The translations under genes and the position numbers were made by a program. From NCBI RefSeq assembly GCF_021134715.1, contig NC_060023.1, positions 310,001 through 374,000 on the forward strand: a DNA stretch of 64,000 nt. The letters run 5' to 3'. Position 1 is the stretch's first letter. Every line of letters begins with the position of its first letter. This document shows positions 31,765 to 43,335 of the stretch, in pieces. Source of the DNA: Daphnia pulex. Lineage: Eukaryota > Arthropoda > Branchiopoda > Diplostraca > Daphniidae. The notes beneath the pieces were generated by a model. It was not told where the DNA came from and did not search any database. It worked only from the letters and a program-made list of their open reading frames with translations.

Positions 31765-33170
31765 ATGTCCCCCATCAAGTTCCAATTGAAATCCATCGTC
31801 TTTTGGGCTGTTTTCACCTTGGGATTCTGTTCGATGATTCCATCTGATGACGACGCGAATGTCATCGACTTGCTACCGCAATTGTCCAGCCCGGAATCAG
31901 ACGGCCAGGACGCCATGCCAATTTCCTGGGACGACGTGGATCAGGAACCCATTGAAATTGTAGCTCCCAAAGCAGCAGCAACAACTGCCAGGACAACCGC
32001 AAGGACTTCGTCAACTCCATCCGGCAGTTTCACGACCCCTTTGCCGGGGTCGTACTGCGGAGTGGGCTGGCAATATCCGGCGGATGATGATGAGGAGAAC
32101 AACAGGATCGTTGGCGGGACAGCGACATACCCAAACGAGTTCCCCTGGCAAGCGTTTCTACGAGTGGAAATGAGCACGGGGAGCATTAAGTACTGTGGAG
32201 GATCTTTAATATCCAATCGATGGATCCTTACGGCCGCCCACTGTCTTGTTTCGCCAGGGTAAGTTCAATAGCCTACTTTTTAACTTGATTTGAATGCAAC
32301 TTAAACAATTCTTTTGATTACATTTGAAGGAAAACATTAAAATCAGTCGGAGTTTACTTGGGGGCCCATAACATTACCACGTACGAAACCAACCGGAAAT
32401 CTTATTCGGCAATGCAAGTCTTTATTAATCCGGAATGGAATCAAACCACTCTGGCGGGAGATATCGCTCTGATTAAATTGTATTCTCTAGTCACCTTCTC
32501 TCGTAATCTCTTAACTTGTTATTCTTTTAAAATGGCACCCAACTGTAAAAGGAATTAATTTGATTTGACAGGATACATCCGCCCGATCTGCCTGCCGAGT
32601 ACAGTCGAACCGGATTACGTCAATCAATACGTGGTCGTTACAGGCTGGGGTAGTAGTACGACGAGAGGTAATTCCAGTCTCAGTCCTGTACTCCGCAAGG
32701 CGACAGTCCCGGTCATTTCGAACGCAGAGTGTCGATCCGTTTACAAAGGGATCATAACCAGCAAAGTCATGTGCACCAGTGGATCCAGCTATCGTGGAAC
32801 GTGCAATGTAAGTAACAATGCTCATAAAATAATTGTCGATTATTAATATGACGTCAATTTGTTTCTGAAATTGAAACAGGGCGACAGTGGCGGACCGATG
32901 AATTACCGACAGTCAAATGGCAGGTGGAAACAGATCGGGATCGTTTCGTTCGGCTCGTTGGTAAGTTGCCAGAGCGGCCGTCCGTACGGTTACACGAGAC
33001 TGAGTTCTTATTCATCTTGGGTTCGTGCCATCGTGTCGGCCAATTCCGCGTCTACTACAGCAAGGACACAGACTACTACTACACCGAGCCCATCTTCTTC
33101 GGCAACCAGTCAAACGTCACCCGCCATTTTGTTGCTCGTTTCATTGATCGGTTTTTCCATGAATTTCTAA
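31765..33170 (+). CDS. Serine protease, chymotrypsin fold, intact catalytic triad
   Basis: Exons 31765-32258, 32330-32502, 32572-32807 and 32880-33170 give 397 residues. The ATG at 31765 is preferred over an in-frame GTG at 31729. Signal peptide about 1-22, then an acidic and Thr-rich propeptide of about 90 residues, NNRIVGG cleavage site, LTAAHC, AGDIALI and GDSGGP, so His, Asp and Ser are all present. The specificity residue six before Ser is Gly, unlike trypsin. A Ser/Thr-rich stalk and hydrophobic tail ([14 protein letters not shown]) suggest anchoring at the cell surface. It is the only member here with a whole triad. The intron that splits the VTGWG and SPVLR segments in its three paralogs is absent. 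Polyadenylation signal near 33259. Confidence 0.88.
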
Positions 33171-33865
33171 ATCTGTTTCCCACCCAATCCTGCATTTTAA
33201 CTTCTGGAGTTTTGTATTAAAGAATTAAAAATCATTTTTAATCGAAAAGATAGAAACAATAAAATATTCGAGTTGAATCAATGAGGCGGTGATTTTTGAG
33301 GTCGTTATCTCTGATGACATTTCGACCAAAATTTGAGAGAGATATTCAACTAATGGAAATGTACCGAATATCATCTGACTCTGTAAACAAATGAAATAAC
33401 AATTCCACCCTCGATAAAGGAAGTTGTTTGTATAGAACCAAAGTCCAGTTCGTGTTGCACTTCTTGTGAAAGAAACGACAAACCAGAAAACAATTAAGCC
33501 CAACGCACGTGTGCCTGATCGATCTCATCAATCCAACATTCTCAAAAAACAATTATCAAGTACGTCACTGGCTATGAAATCGATCGTTACAATACCAAAA
33601 GCGTAACAGGTTCCGTATCTTCTATACGCAATTAAAAGTGGCCTGGAAAAATCGATTAATTAAATTCCCCCCAAGTTTCAAAATAGTGGAGTTCATTAGT
33701 TGCAAAACAATTCTTATCAGTCACGTCCCCCCATTTTACGCAATCTACGTAATGACTCAGCCACACAATAGAAAGGAATAGATAAAAGTCGTCGCTACAT
33801 AAACAAGCCGCGAGGGGTCATAAAAATCTAAAATTGGTTAATTCTCCACGATAATTCCATAGACA
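33171..33865. other. Intergenic, upstream of last protease homolog
   Basis: The part from about 33640 to 33815 is the source or sister of the relic upstream region at 30820-31015. GATAAAAGTCG at about 33781 is shared by both. Confidence 0.45.
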
Positions 33866-35313
33866 ATGGCCGTCGAAAAATTCGGGTCCCTGTTTCTAAC
33901 GGCCTTCTTAATTGCAACTGCTTCCGGATCGATTGCCCCACTGAAATTAGACGCTCAGGAAGTCGTCCTCAACTTACAGCCACCATCGTTCAGCATCAAA
34001 TTAAATCTCCGCAACGACAGCAGTTTACTGGATCTGCCATGGACCAATGGGAAACAGCAAGAAAAGGTTCCTGCACCCGACACTACCATTTCTCCTATTA
34101 GAACAACCCCCAGCAGAGCCCCCAGCACGACGCCTTCCTATTCGTACGGTGATTGCGGAGTGGCCAATTTGATGGATGAGGAAACTAACAGGATCGTTGG
34201 CGGAGTGCAGGCCATTCCCAACGAATTCCTTTGGCAGGCCTTTGTCAAAGTGGAAACTAACGCCGGCAACATTTACTACTGCGGAGGGAGTTTGATCGCC
34301 GATCGATGGATTCTCACTTCCGCCCGCTGCGTTTTAATCCCAGGGTGAGTTAACTACAATTAACAATTAAAATTTAATCCTTTCATTTTAATCTTCCTGT
34401 TATCATTTAAAGGCAAACACTGAGGTATTTGACGATTTACCTCGGGGCGCACGACATCACAGCGTCATACGAAGCCAATCGGAGAGTTTACAACGGGTAC
34501 GAAGCCTACGTCCATCCGGAATGGAATCCCAGCACACAGGCTGGAGACATTGCCCTGATAAAACTCTACAACATCGTTACCTACACACGTAACTATGCAA
34601 ATGATACCACTGGATTGTTTCATACTTTCAAACTTATAGCCGAAAAAATGTGAATTGAACAGAATACATCCGCCCGGTTTGTCTGGCAACTTACAACGAA
34701 CCGAGTTACGTCAACAGTAAAGTTACCGTTGCTGGATGGGGTACAACAAGTGACGGTAATTATTCAAAATGAAAAATCATCGCTTTCAATTTGGAGTTAG
34801 AACATAAATACAACATTTTGTTTAAATAACCGCATAGGAAGTTATACTCTGAGTCCGGTACTCCGCGAAGTGACAGTTCCAGTCATCTCAAATACTCAAT
34901 GCAGCAATTACTACGGCAGCGCTGTCATTACAAGTAAAGTCATGTGCACCACCGGAATGCTCAGTCGAGGGCCATGCAACGCAAGTTCCAAAAAAATTTC
35001 AAAATCAAAATTTCAAAAAATAATTGCCAATATTATTACGCAGGGCGATAATGGAGGGCCGTTGATTTTCAGAGAGTCTAACGGCCGATGGAAACAGATT
35101 GGGATCGTTTCGTTCGTCTCTAGTCAAGGTTGTCAGTCAGGCTATCCGTACGGTTACACGAGACTCAGTTCCTATTCGACGTGGGTTCAAAACGTCATTT
35201 CATCCTATTCCGGTTCATCTTCTACTACAACCACGCCGAGTTCTTCTTCCGGCAGTCAAACATCCGCAATTTTATCGCTCGTCATCAGCCTACTCTTGTT
35301 AATGCAACTGTAA
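33866..35313 (+). CDS. Serine protease homolog (catalytic His and Ser replaced), GC-AG intron
   Basis: Exons 33866-34344, 34413-34588, 34663-34755, 34838-34980 and 35044-35313 give 386 residues. Signal peptide about 1-22; TNRIVGG; His box LTSARC (His to Arg); AGDIALI kept; Ser box GDNGGP (Ser to Asn). It is therefore predicted to be inactive, with the fold and the stalk plus hydrophobic tail (ILSLVISLLLL) kept. The fourth intron, 34981-35043, starts GCAAGT instead of GTAAGT, is 63 bases long and contains no stop in frame, so an unspliced form would simply add 21 residues before the Ser box. Polyadenylation signal near 35347. Confidence 0.82.
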
Positions 35314-35675
35314 CGACTGTACACATTCCCTATTTTGTCCTGAATTGAATAAAACGTTGCATCGATTCCAACTTGATGTGAGTCACTTCGTCGCAATCTA
35401 AAACGGATTTTAGAATCCTACGGTATTAATAAACCCATGTGTCAACTTTTTTTTTCAAATCAGTGACGTCACAAATGACTGGGCGCACCGGAACAAAGAG
35501 AGTCTCCGCTGTGACGTAATCATGAAAAGGGCCTTGTATCTTTTGAGTCAGCAACACCTAATCTTTTCACATTTGTCGGCCTCACTATATACTCACTGGC
35601 GGTGGTCCAAGGCTATTATATAATCAGTGCTGTACAACAAACCAATTCAGTTCAGCGGAGTCTAAATTAGTAGCA
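35314..35675. other. 3' flank of protease homolog and possible promoter
   Basis: Bases 35314-35430 recur inside both large repeats (38155-38290 and 45846-45975). At 35610-35650 a TATTATATAATCAG followed by AATTCAGTTCAG resembles a core promoter pointing into repeat copy A. Confidence 0.45.
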
Positions 35676-38154
35676 ACATTTTCTCATGGGAAAAGTTCAC
35701 AACAAAACTGTCCATATTTATAATCTGAAAACATGAATAGTAAAAGATAAACCAGCTCATCCTTTCTTTAATGCATTTCCCCCCGGCGGTTAGACACGAT
35801 CGTTTTGTAATGTTCACATAAAGTGACACATTTCCACGAGAAGATTAAAAATAAACAATTGGCCTAATCACATGAACGCCAAATCAAAGAACAACGTTCA
35901 CTTCGTTTGTTGGCAACAGATGTTAATTGCCTAGTCATAAAAATGCAAAAGTTGTTCAAGTCTGCGGACTTATCAGGTTGGAAAGCGGAAAAACCGTTGC
36001 GATTTACGATTTTGCTGTAATAACACCCGATGAAAAAGTAAAAATCCAAAATGTCATCCTACCTTGAAATTACGATGCAGGAGACTCGAGTCATTTCCAG
36101 CAATCGGACGTTTTCTGGCTGAACAAGACTGGAAGGAGGTGGTTGGTTTCGCAACACTTTTTCTTGAAATCATTTGGAACCATCTGAAAGGAGAAGAAAT
36201 GTATTAATGTCAAGAATAATGTTTCGAATAGATTGTCAAACAAATCACAGCTGTACTAGTTTAAACAGTGTCATATAAAGTCATTTTTAGTTTTTAGTAC
36301 TACGTCATCGACCCGAAACAATTTAGAATCAAGCTTAGCTAATGGCTGCAGAAGATCTATCTATCAGGGCCTCCAAAACAATAGAAAAAATTGATACAGA
36401 CCGCCCAAAGCTGGAAATGTAATTGACAATAGCCTTTTCTCGAAATTTTCATTTAATGGCGACGAATTAGTTATAACTTGAAGTTGTAGAAATAGTTTGA
36501 CGAAGGAGCACTGGTAACGTGAGAAATATTCCATCTAATCAAGAAAGAATTGAAAACATTATTAGAAAAAGGACATTTAATCATGGAACATCAGAAACAG
36601 ACGATGAACAGACACGAGTTGACAGATAACAGAAACATAAAGTTTCGGTGGACATCGTGGTCTGATGGAAAACGCAACCACAACATTTGTTTATAACCGC
36701 CAGACTATAAATAATTGAAAGGCGTCATATGTGAGCTACATCTCGCAGAAATTGAAGGCGCCATTAAACGAAGATTAGTCATCACTGCCAAGTGGCTTAA
36801 AATCAAATTTGCAATGAAACGGTCGTCTGAATTACCTTAAATGGATGAGGAAGTCGAACGTCGTAGCTGGAAAAGTCTCATGTCAGGTAGGAAAAGGGGA
36901 AGGAAAGGAAGTCCTCGTGAATACACTCACCTTCGCATGAATGTACACGAGGACACAGTCAAAAAGGAAAGTCGAGAAAGAGTTGACTGACGTTGGATTG
37001 TCGGCTCCGAGAGATGATGAGAATACCTAGAGAAGAAAAAGACAAATTGACGTGACAATTATTCGAATAGAATGTGATAGACCTAAGGCTATATAAGACT
37101 GCTGCTAGATTGACAAATTTTCCTCATCATCACTCAGTGTACAGTTACTGCTCGTCATAGGCTGTAGAGAAAAAAAGAAATCAAATAAATCTTGTGAATC
37201 TATCTAGCCCTTGGCAATTGGAATGGAATTCTTTAGTATTATCACATTAGAGTTTATCAAACATTTTATTTGCAAAATGTCATACTAAGACTAAAGGCAT
37301 CATATCCTACATTAACTCTGATGAGATAACTGCTAAAATGAAAACACGAATTAGAAAGTGTTGCCAATTTGAACTTCAATCAGTACCATGTAGCAACCAG
37401 TCAACCACGATATGTGAAAACTCCTAACTTATCTTCCCCTTCTACAAAGAAAAAATAGTTACCTCTACAAATTAAAACAGCAATCACACAAACAGCTTCG
37501 TTGATAAGGAGGATCAAACCACGTGCAATTGTGCATTAGAACTTTGCCAACTCAGACTTCATGGAAAAACTAAGTCAAATAAGTAAATCAGAATTACATT
37601 TCTTTCTCCTGTAATGTACAATCTTTTAATTGAATTACATTTACCAATAGAGAACTTCTATTATAGCCATTCGAATAGGTTACTTCTTATTGGATTCATT
37701 CAAGATTTCACGTGAAATGTGTTATAAGCCTAGACTCGCCTACACCACGGTACAGCAGCAGACGATTACTTTTTTGCGCCACTAACTGCTAGTGTAGTGA
37801 GTCACCTAGCGGTAGACAGCGTTTCCAATTTATTCAAATGAAGAAACAGCTGCACCGCCCCCTGATGGAATGAGCCACCTAGCGGTCGAAACTCGAAATC
37901 CTTTCGTTTGTTTATTCAAAAAAAAAATTCAGCGAAATCTTTGGACATCAAAGCATCACCTAAATGATACAAATAGTTTAGCTACTAGAAAATGTTTTCT
38001 TTCTCACCGCAATTCGTTAATCAAGTGGGGTAACTGAATCGAATAAACGTAATTCGGATTAATGTTGAATACCTGATTCCTGAAGACACGATGCTTTACC
38101 GTAATCATTCGACATAAATATCTTAAAAAAAAGCTAGAACACATTAAGTGTAAA

Positions 38155-38290
38155 TATAGTAATAGCGACTGTACACATCTCATTCCCTATGTTTTCTCCT
38201 GATTTAAATTAAACGTTGCACCGATTCCAACTTGAGTTATATTGCCGCAATCAAAAACGGATTTTGTAAGAATAGTTTTTTAATGCCCAT
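38155..38290 (+). repeat. Copy of protease-homolog 3' flank inside unit A
   Basis: GCGACTGTACACAT, AAACGTTGCACCGATTCCAA and AAAAACGGATTTT occur in the same order as at 35310-35420 downstream of the protease homolog, with scattered differences. The matching stretch in unit B is 45846-45975. Confidence 0.65.
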
Positions 38291-38610
38291 TTCAAGTGAC
38301 CTGGACACAACTTATTCCTTGTTGTTTGAAGAACAATATATAGAAAATTGATGAGCAAATATTAAAATAACACTTTTGTTTCTTGTCCAAAAATGCTTAA
38401 TTGTTAATTGCTGCAATATCCGACCGTTCAATTTAGTACAGGTTTTCGGTTCTTAATTAGAAAGAAAGTAAAAACAGAAATCTAATTGAAAATACAAAAA
38501 TCTAATTGCAATTTATTTGGAGGTTAAATACTAAAATAACCATATGTATGCAAAATCCAAGGAATAAAATGAAGTACAAACAACTTTCTTATATGAGATA
38601 TGTTAAGAGG

Positions 38611-38977
38611 TCGGGTAGGTGAGTCGGACAAGGCGTCACTTAGTGATCGGGGCACTTTGAGACGTGAGGTTCGATTCCCCTGGTGAGCAAAAATGCTCCC
38701 ACACCCGAACCCTTACCATTGCTCACGAGAGATGTCAGCAGTAGGTCGGTCTAGTGTGTAAGATTTTCTGTAGTCATTTGCGACTGCTTGACCCTGGTTG
38801 AACGTTCATCAACTAAGCATCTTATCTTTGTAAGCGAAGAGACTGGGCACCGTTATCAGTTAAAAGCGATGTGGGTCCGTGGAACATTACCAACGTCTCT
38901 TCCTAGGCCGCTTGTTCACGCAAGCGACCTAAGCAAACTAGATGATGGGTGGAGATAAAAAAAAAAAATAAAAAAAT
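38611..38977 (+). repeat. tRNA-derived SINE, copy 1
   Basis: Head with pol III boxes: A-box-like TAGGTGAGTCGG at 38616 and B box GGTTCGATTCC at 38668. The body has a CGAGAGATGTCAGCAG stretch, and a 3' part has CTTGTTCACGCAAG and an A-rich tail at 38956-38977. About 365 bases. No clean target duplication was found. Confidence 0.7.
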
Positions 38978-41044
38978 TCGAACGACCACCCGACGACCGC
39001 ATCTCACCCGTTTCTTTTATCTTTTTTTTTTCATCTTTTACTTTCAATGGATGTTTGACGTTCAAACGGCACCCTTCCTCTACCAATTGCAATTTTTGGC
39101 ACGTTGAAGTTAAACGATTATCGAATGAAATGTCGGATCATTGGGCAGAATTGCGGGGCCATTCTCATTTGTGACAGGTTTGCAGCAACCACTGGCAACG
39201 GCTAGCAACAGACGAAAAATGCCTAAACAACCAGACGGACATGCAGTGAAACGGCAGCTGGCGATTGTAACGATAAGAAAAAATGTGAAAATTGATGACC
39301 CATAAAGTAGGAATACTGGTGGAAAATAAAAAGAAGGGATGTGATTAATCAACTTAAGGAATAGCAAATGACGGTGGTCAGGGTAGTCATCATTGTTGGT
39401 TTAACAAAAACAATTCAAGATGCTATTTTTTTTTCAAGTAATTTACGTAAATACTAAGGTCTTTTGACGGGTCTCACAGCGACTTGACGTCCCACTATGA
39501 TTCCCTCCACCCGTTTTCGATATGCAAATGAAGAATGAATATTCCGATTTCGACTTGCTGGTCCCAAAATCAGGGTCAGGTTATTTTGTTTAACATTAAA
39601 TTAAATTGAGCGAGAAATCAACAGTTGACTCATCCTTCAAATTTCACTTCAATTGTTAACTCGTAGTCTGAAAGAAAAGATCCTTTGCTGGACACTCGCA
39701 AGAAATGTCCGATTGGTCGTTGTGTTGCTTTAAGATAAGTCATCGTCGGTCTTCAAATTTCAATTTTCAGAGGTGAAATTAAAAGAGAAATTCAATTCAT
39801 TTTAAATTACAATGTCTCAGCAGCAGGTATTCAATAGCTAACTTTTAATTCAAAATCAATTTTTTAAAACTAGATTTTGAAGTTTCTCAGTCAGAACCAA
39901 ACGGTCGGTCAACTTGAAATTAAAAATGGATTAAAAATCGACAATTGGAAGAGAAAAAGAACCGGCTGGAATCCGGAGTCGAACAGCTAGTCATTCGATC
40001 AGAGGACATACCGTGTCGACGTTTGTCGCAATTGGACGAGAAATGAATTGACCATAGCCATGAATAGCCACAAACAACAAAAGTCCGAAACTGAAATATC
40101 AAGTGAATAATCTGGATTAAACAAGATCCAGTTTAGTGCATGTTAATGGAGTGGGTCCGGTATTAAATACCATCAGAGGGATACGACACGAGCGCCACCA
40201 ACGGCGGAACCGGAAAACTCGGGCATTACATAACGTCAAAGATTGCGTCTCTAAAACATGAATGCTTTTGTTGATTGATGTCAGGTCGCAAAAAAACGAA
40301 ATCAATACTTTTGAAGATGATTTTGAATAGTTTGATGGCATTTGCTTTCGAAATTCCATCAAATCAAAAGCGATCAGTAAGTGGAAGAGTCACACATACG
40401 TGGTCGCTCCACTACTATCCACTAGTCGAATGCGATTCGAAATTGAACCGTCTCGTCTGTAAAAATAAAACTCGAATCGAGTGGGAGAAACCCAAAATCA
40501 ATAACAAAATCAACAAGAGCCTCTGAGCCAAAATCGGTGAACCAGACTTGGCTGATATTCCCCGACATCAGGCGATCGTCAACAGGAGTGATACCACTAA
40601 AAAGTTTTATTTGATGTATTTTCCTGAAAAAAAAACCTAAATTGTGAGAAGACGACTTGATTTGGAAGATGTCCACAAATTAAAACTTGAAAACCAATTC
40701 AAATATCTTATTCTTTATTGACACCAATTTAGACCATGTTCACTAGAGATTGACCGAAGGTTTGATCGATTTGAGCGGCGGAGAACGGTTAAAGTAAAAA
40801 AAATTTACTGAACTAATAAAACTGATTACCGGCCAGTGAAAGCTACTAAAAAGAGGATGCCATTCAAGTTTATAAACGTGGAACTATTCATAAATTTGAA
40901 ACACCCAAAAATATAATCACAATTTGTTTGGAGGTTAAATGCCAAAATGGCCATATACAAGAGTCATTGGGAGTTGACAGCCAGATAATCATGCCAAATA
41001 CAAGTTATGAAATTAAGTACAAATATGTCTGTTAAGGGAAATGT

Positions 41045-41145
41045 AGTAGTGATCGATTGGGTGAGTTGGATAAATCGTCGATTGGTAATCGAGACACTTT
41101 CATAGTGATCGAGACGTGAGTTCAATTCCCAAGGTAAACATCGAT
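41045..41145 (+). repeat. SINE head fragment in unit A
   Basis: GGGTGAGTTGGATAAATCGTC and GAGTTCAATTCCC are diverged A and B boxes of the same SINE head, without a body or tail. The sister copy lies at about 48945-49045. Confidence 0.45.
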
Positions 41146-41233
41146 TACATTTCCTTAATTCTCAAAAATTATTCATATTACATTATTAATTCTCTACTAT
41201 TCTCTACAGTTCTTCAAATACAGGAATTCTAAA

Positions 41234-42334
41234 ATGCCAGGACCTAGAAATTATTATCTCGAAATGAAAATGAACGGCCATGACGTACGTTTGAAACTGG
41301 ACTCTGGATGCGATAAGCCAATGATCAGCAAAGCCGTGTGGACCCAGATGAAGGAGCCAAAGTTGTTGATTATCAAGGGTATTGCCAGAACATCTGCGAC
41401 TGGAGTCGTACCGGTAAAGGGCGTATTCTTAGCCAGGATGCACTTCGCTGGAATCAATTTCCGCTGTCCTGTCCTAGTGTCAGACGATGACAACACACGC
41501 AATTTGATTGGGCGGCGAGCGTTTCCATTCCTCATGGATTTTAACTGGAATAAATTCATCCGTGACGGAACAATTGCAATGGTATCATCCGATCTAACTA
41601 TGCCCGATGACGAGAAAAAGCAAGAAATGATGGCTAATACCGTCAAGTGGCTAACACTGCCGTTCTACATCAATGTCTTGGTAAACGGCAAAGATTATGA
41701 AATGAAATTGGATACGGGATCAACTCTCTCAATGGCTGGCCTTGCGAAATGGGAAGAGTTGGGGAAACCCAGACTGACTACGGTCACAGGCAAGAGAGTC
41801 ACGAGTACGAGCAATGAGCCAATCCCACTTCTCGGCAGGTGTTTACTCAACATCACGTACAACGGTGTCAGCGCAACATTGCCACTCCTGATTGCCGACA
41901 CCAACAGCTTCCAGGCAGTTTTGGGGATCAATTGGTTCGATTCTCTAAAAATAGACTTCAATACGATCTTCCGAAGTCTACAATTCGACAAGTCATCCCG
42001 ACCACCGCCGGCAAAACAGACCAGAAAAGTGAAGGATTGCGGCGAAGGCAGCCAAACGGAGGACCAGCTCGTACCTCAGTTGATACAAGAAAATGACAAG
42101 CCGCTCGAACAGCCGGTCGCAGGGCCCTCAGTGTCCAATTCCGACGCAACCGCTACTTCACAACCAGAACAAGTGAAGTTGGTAAGGAAATGCCAGGCTC
42201 AATCTCCGACACCCGATCCAGAGGCTAAGAAAGCTAGAATCGTTCATGATCTACAGAGCAGCGCCATAAGTCCATCAGCCAGCCGGTCTCAATCGTCGAA
42301 GATATCGCTCACTACTCGATTGTGCAGGAAATAG
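41234..42334 (+). CDS. Twin retropepsin-like ORF, copy A (retroelement-derived)
   Basis: An uninterrupted 366-codon ORF that looks whole. It holds two aspartic-protease-like domains in tandem: first KLDSGCDKPMIS with a later NLIGRRAF (residues about 15-100), second KLDTGSTLSMAG with a later AVLGINWFDSL (about 140-245). A basic, Ser/Pro-rich tail follows. LTR-element proteases (Ty3/Gypsy type) carry one such domain per chain and work as dimers; two in one chain could fold as a single unit. No capsid, reverse transcriptase or integrase lies nearby, so it is a stand-alone derivative, possibly a host-kept gene. A CTACAG acceptor about 20 bases upstream could join it to the MSQQQ exon at 39812. 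Confidence 0.65.
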   Translation: MPGPRNYYLEMKMNGHDVRLKLDSGCDKPMISKAVWTQMKEPKLLIIKGIARTSATGVVPVKGVFLARMHFAGINFRCPVLVSDDDNTRNLIGRRAFPFLMDFNWNKFIRDGTIAMVSSDLTMPDDEKKQEMMANTVKWLTLPFYINVLVNGKDYEMKLDTGSTLSMAGLAKWEELGKPRLTTVTGKRVTSTSNEPIPLLGRCLLNITYNGVSATLPLLIADTNSFQAVLGINWFDSLKIDFNTIFRSLQFDKSSRPPPAKQTRKVKDCGEGSQTEDQLVPQLIQENDKPLEQPVAGPSVSNSDATATSQPEQVKLVRKCQAQSPTPDPEAKKARIVHDLQSSAISPSASRSQSSKISLTTRLCRK

Positions 42335-42770
42335 GGATTTCGATGTACATCTGTATCTGAAATGTTCTAACTGTATATATAAACTGTCGACTTTGGATTG
42401 CCAATACACATGTCAAAATTTCTTTTCATTTCATCATTTTATTGTAATTCCCTTCCCACACGTTAAACAAATAAGAAAATGATTGTGGTTACAATTCTCG
42501 TTTTAGCTTGCAACATTCTTCTTTGAAATTATTCACGGGACTCCAAACGGGAGAGCCTAAGACATATTTGACAGCAAGAATTTTCGAATATTGTAATTTC
42601 ATTTACAAATTGACAATCCTTTGGGCAGTTCTTAATCATAAAACGAATATGAAAATTGATGCGGTTCACGTACGTCTAAAAAAAACCCACAAACGGCCCC
42701 CCTGGCGGTGGAAATGTTCAGTCCATTTTTTTTTTTTAATTTCCATCCTTTAAGGAAACCAAAATTAAAA

Positions 42771-43335
42771 TCAACAAGAAGCGTAAACAGTCACACAGCC
42801 CAACAATAATAGGATAATGGCAACTCATTCTCTCGAACGCCATCTGTCAGTTAACCCAAATCGAGCAGATAAAACGGCGATTCGATGGCACGGGGTTTAG
42901 TCAATAAAAAAGAAAAGAAAAAGAAAGACCAAACTGGACGAGTTTTCACCGGGGGTCCTGTTAAGAGTTCAATCAATCAGAATGTGGACCAGACCTGCCA
43001 ATCTCCTATTTCAGCGTATCAAGACTCAAGAGAAAAAGGTTTGTCTTTCCGTCTCTCTCCATTCAGCTTCAATCAAGGATGCTCCTTGATAAATCCTGTT
43101 CCTTACTAATTGAACAACAGGCTGCTTTCCTGGGAAAACGATTTCGCACAGGATCAATATCAGTGGCCTGCTCATCCTGCCCAACAAAAAAGATTCTGAC
43201 AGAAAAACAGCTTGTTATCGGACCCGACATGCAAACTGGATAAAAAATGACTGGGCAGCAGCTGTACCCACCAGGGAAATACCCACGAGTCACACTGATT
43301 CAAAATCGATTTCAATCAATAAAAAAATAGTTGGG
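42771..43335. other. Spacer between repeat copies A and B
   Basis: About 560 bases with no match to the units. A short open frame at 42885-43109 lacks support. Confidence 0.4.

Larger units (their letters stand above)
35676..42770 (+). repeat. Large repeat unit, copy A (about 7.1 kb)
   Basis: Starts at ACATTTTCTCATGGG and is followed with few breaks by copy B (43336 on), a few percent different in most non-coding parts. Contents in order: a region with no ORF (35.7-38.1 kb), a stretch related to the 3' flank of the 33866 gene, a tRNA-derived SINE (38611), AT-rich DNA, a short spliced-looking start exon MSQQQ at 39812, a SINE head (about 41045) and the twin retropepsin ORF (41234). No LTRs, terminal inverted repeats or reverse transcriptase are visible, so it behaves as a segmental duplication that includes retroelement-derived sequence. 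Confidence 0.75.

Noticed and set aside
38611-38690. A genuine tRNA gene at the SINE head (also 46480 and 57336)
   Set aside because: Pol III boxes are present but no full cloverleaf with acceptor stem was found, and the head continues into a SINE body or a transposon.
39110-39367. Paired open frame in units A and B (also 46999-47289)
   Set aside because: The reading frame and hydrophobic content differ between copies in a non-coding-like way; no domain recognised.
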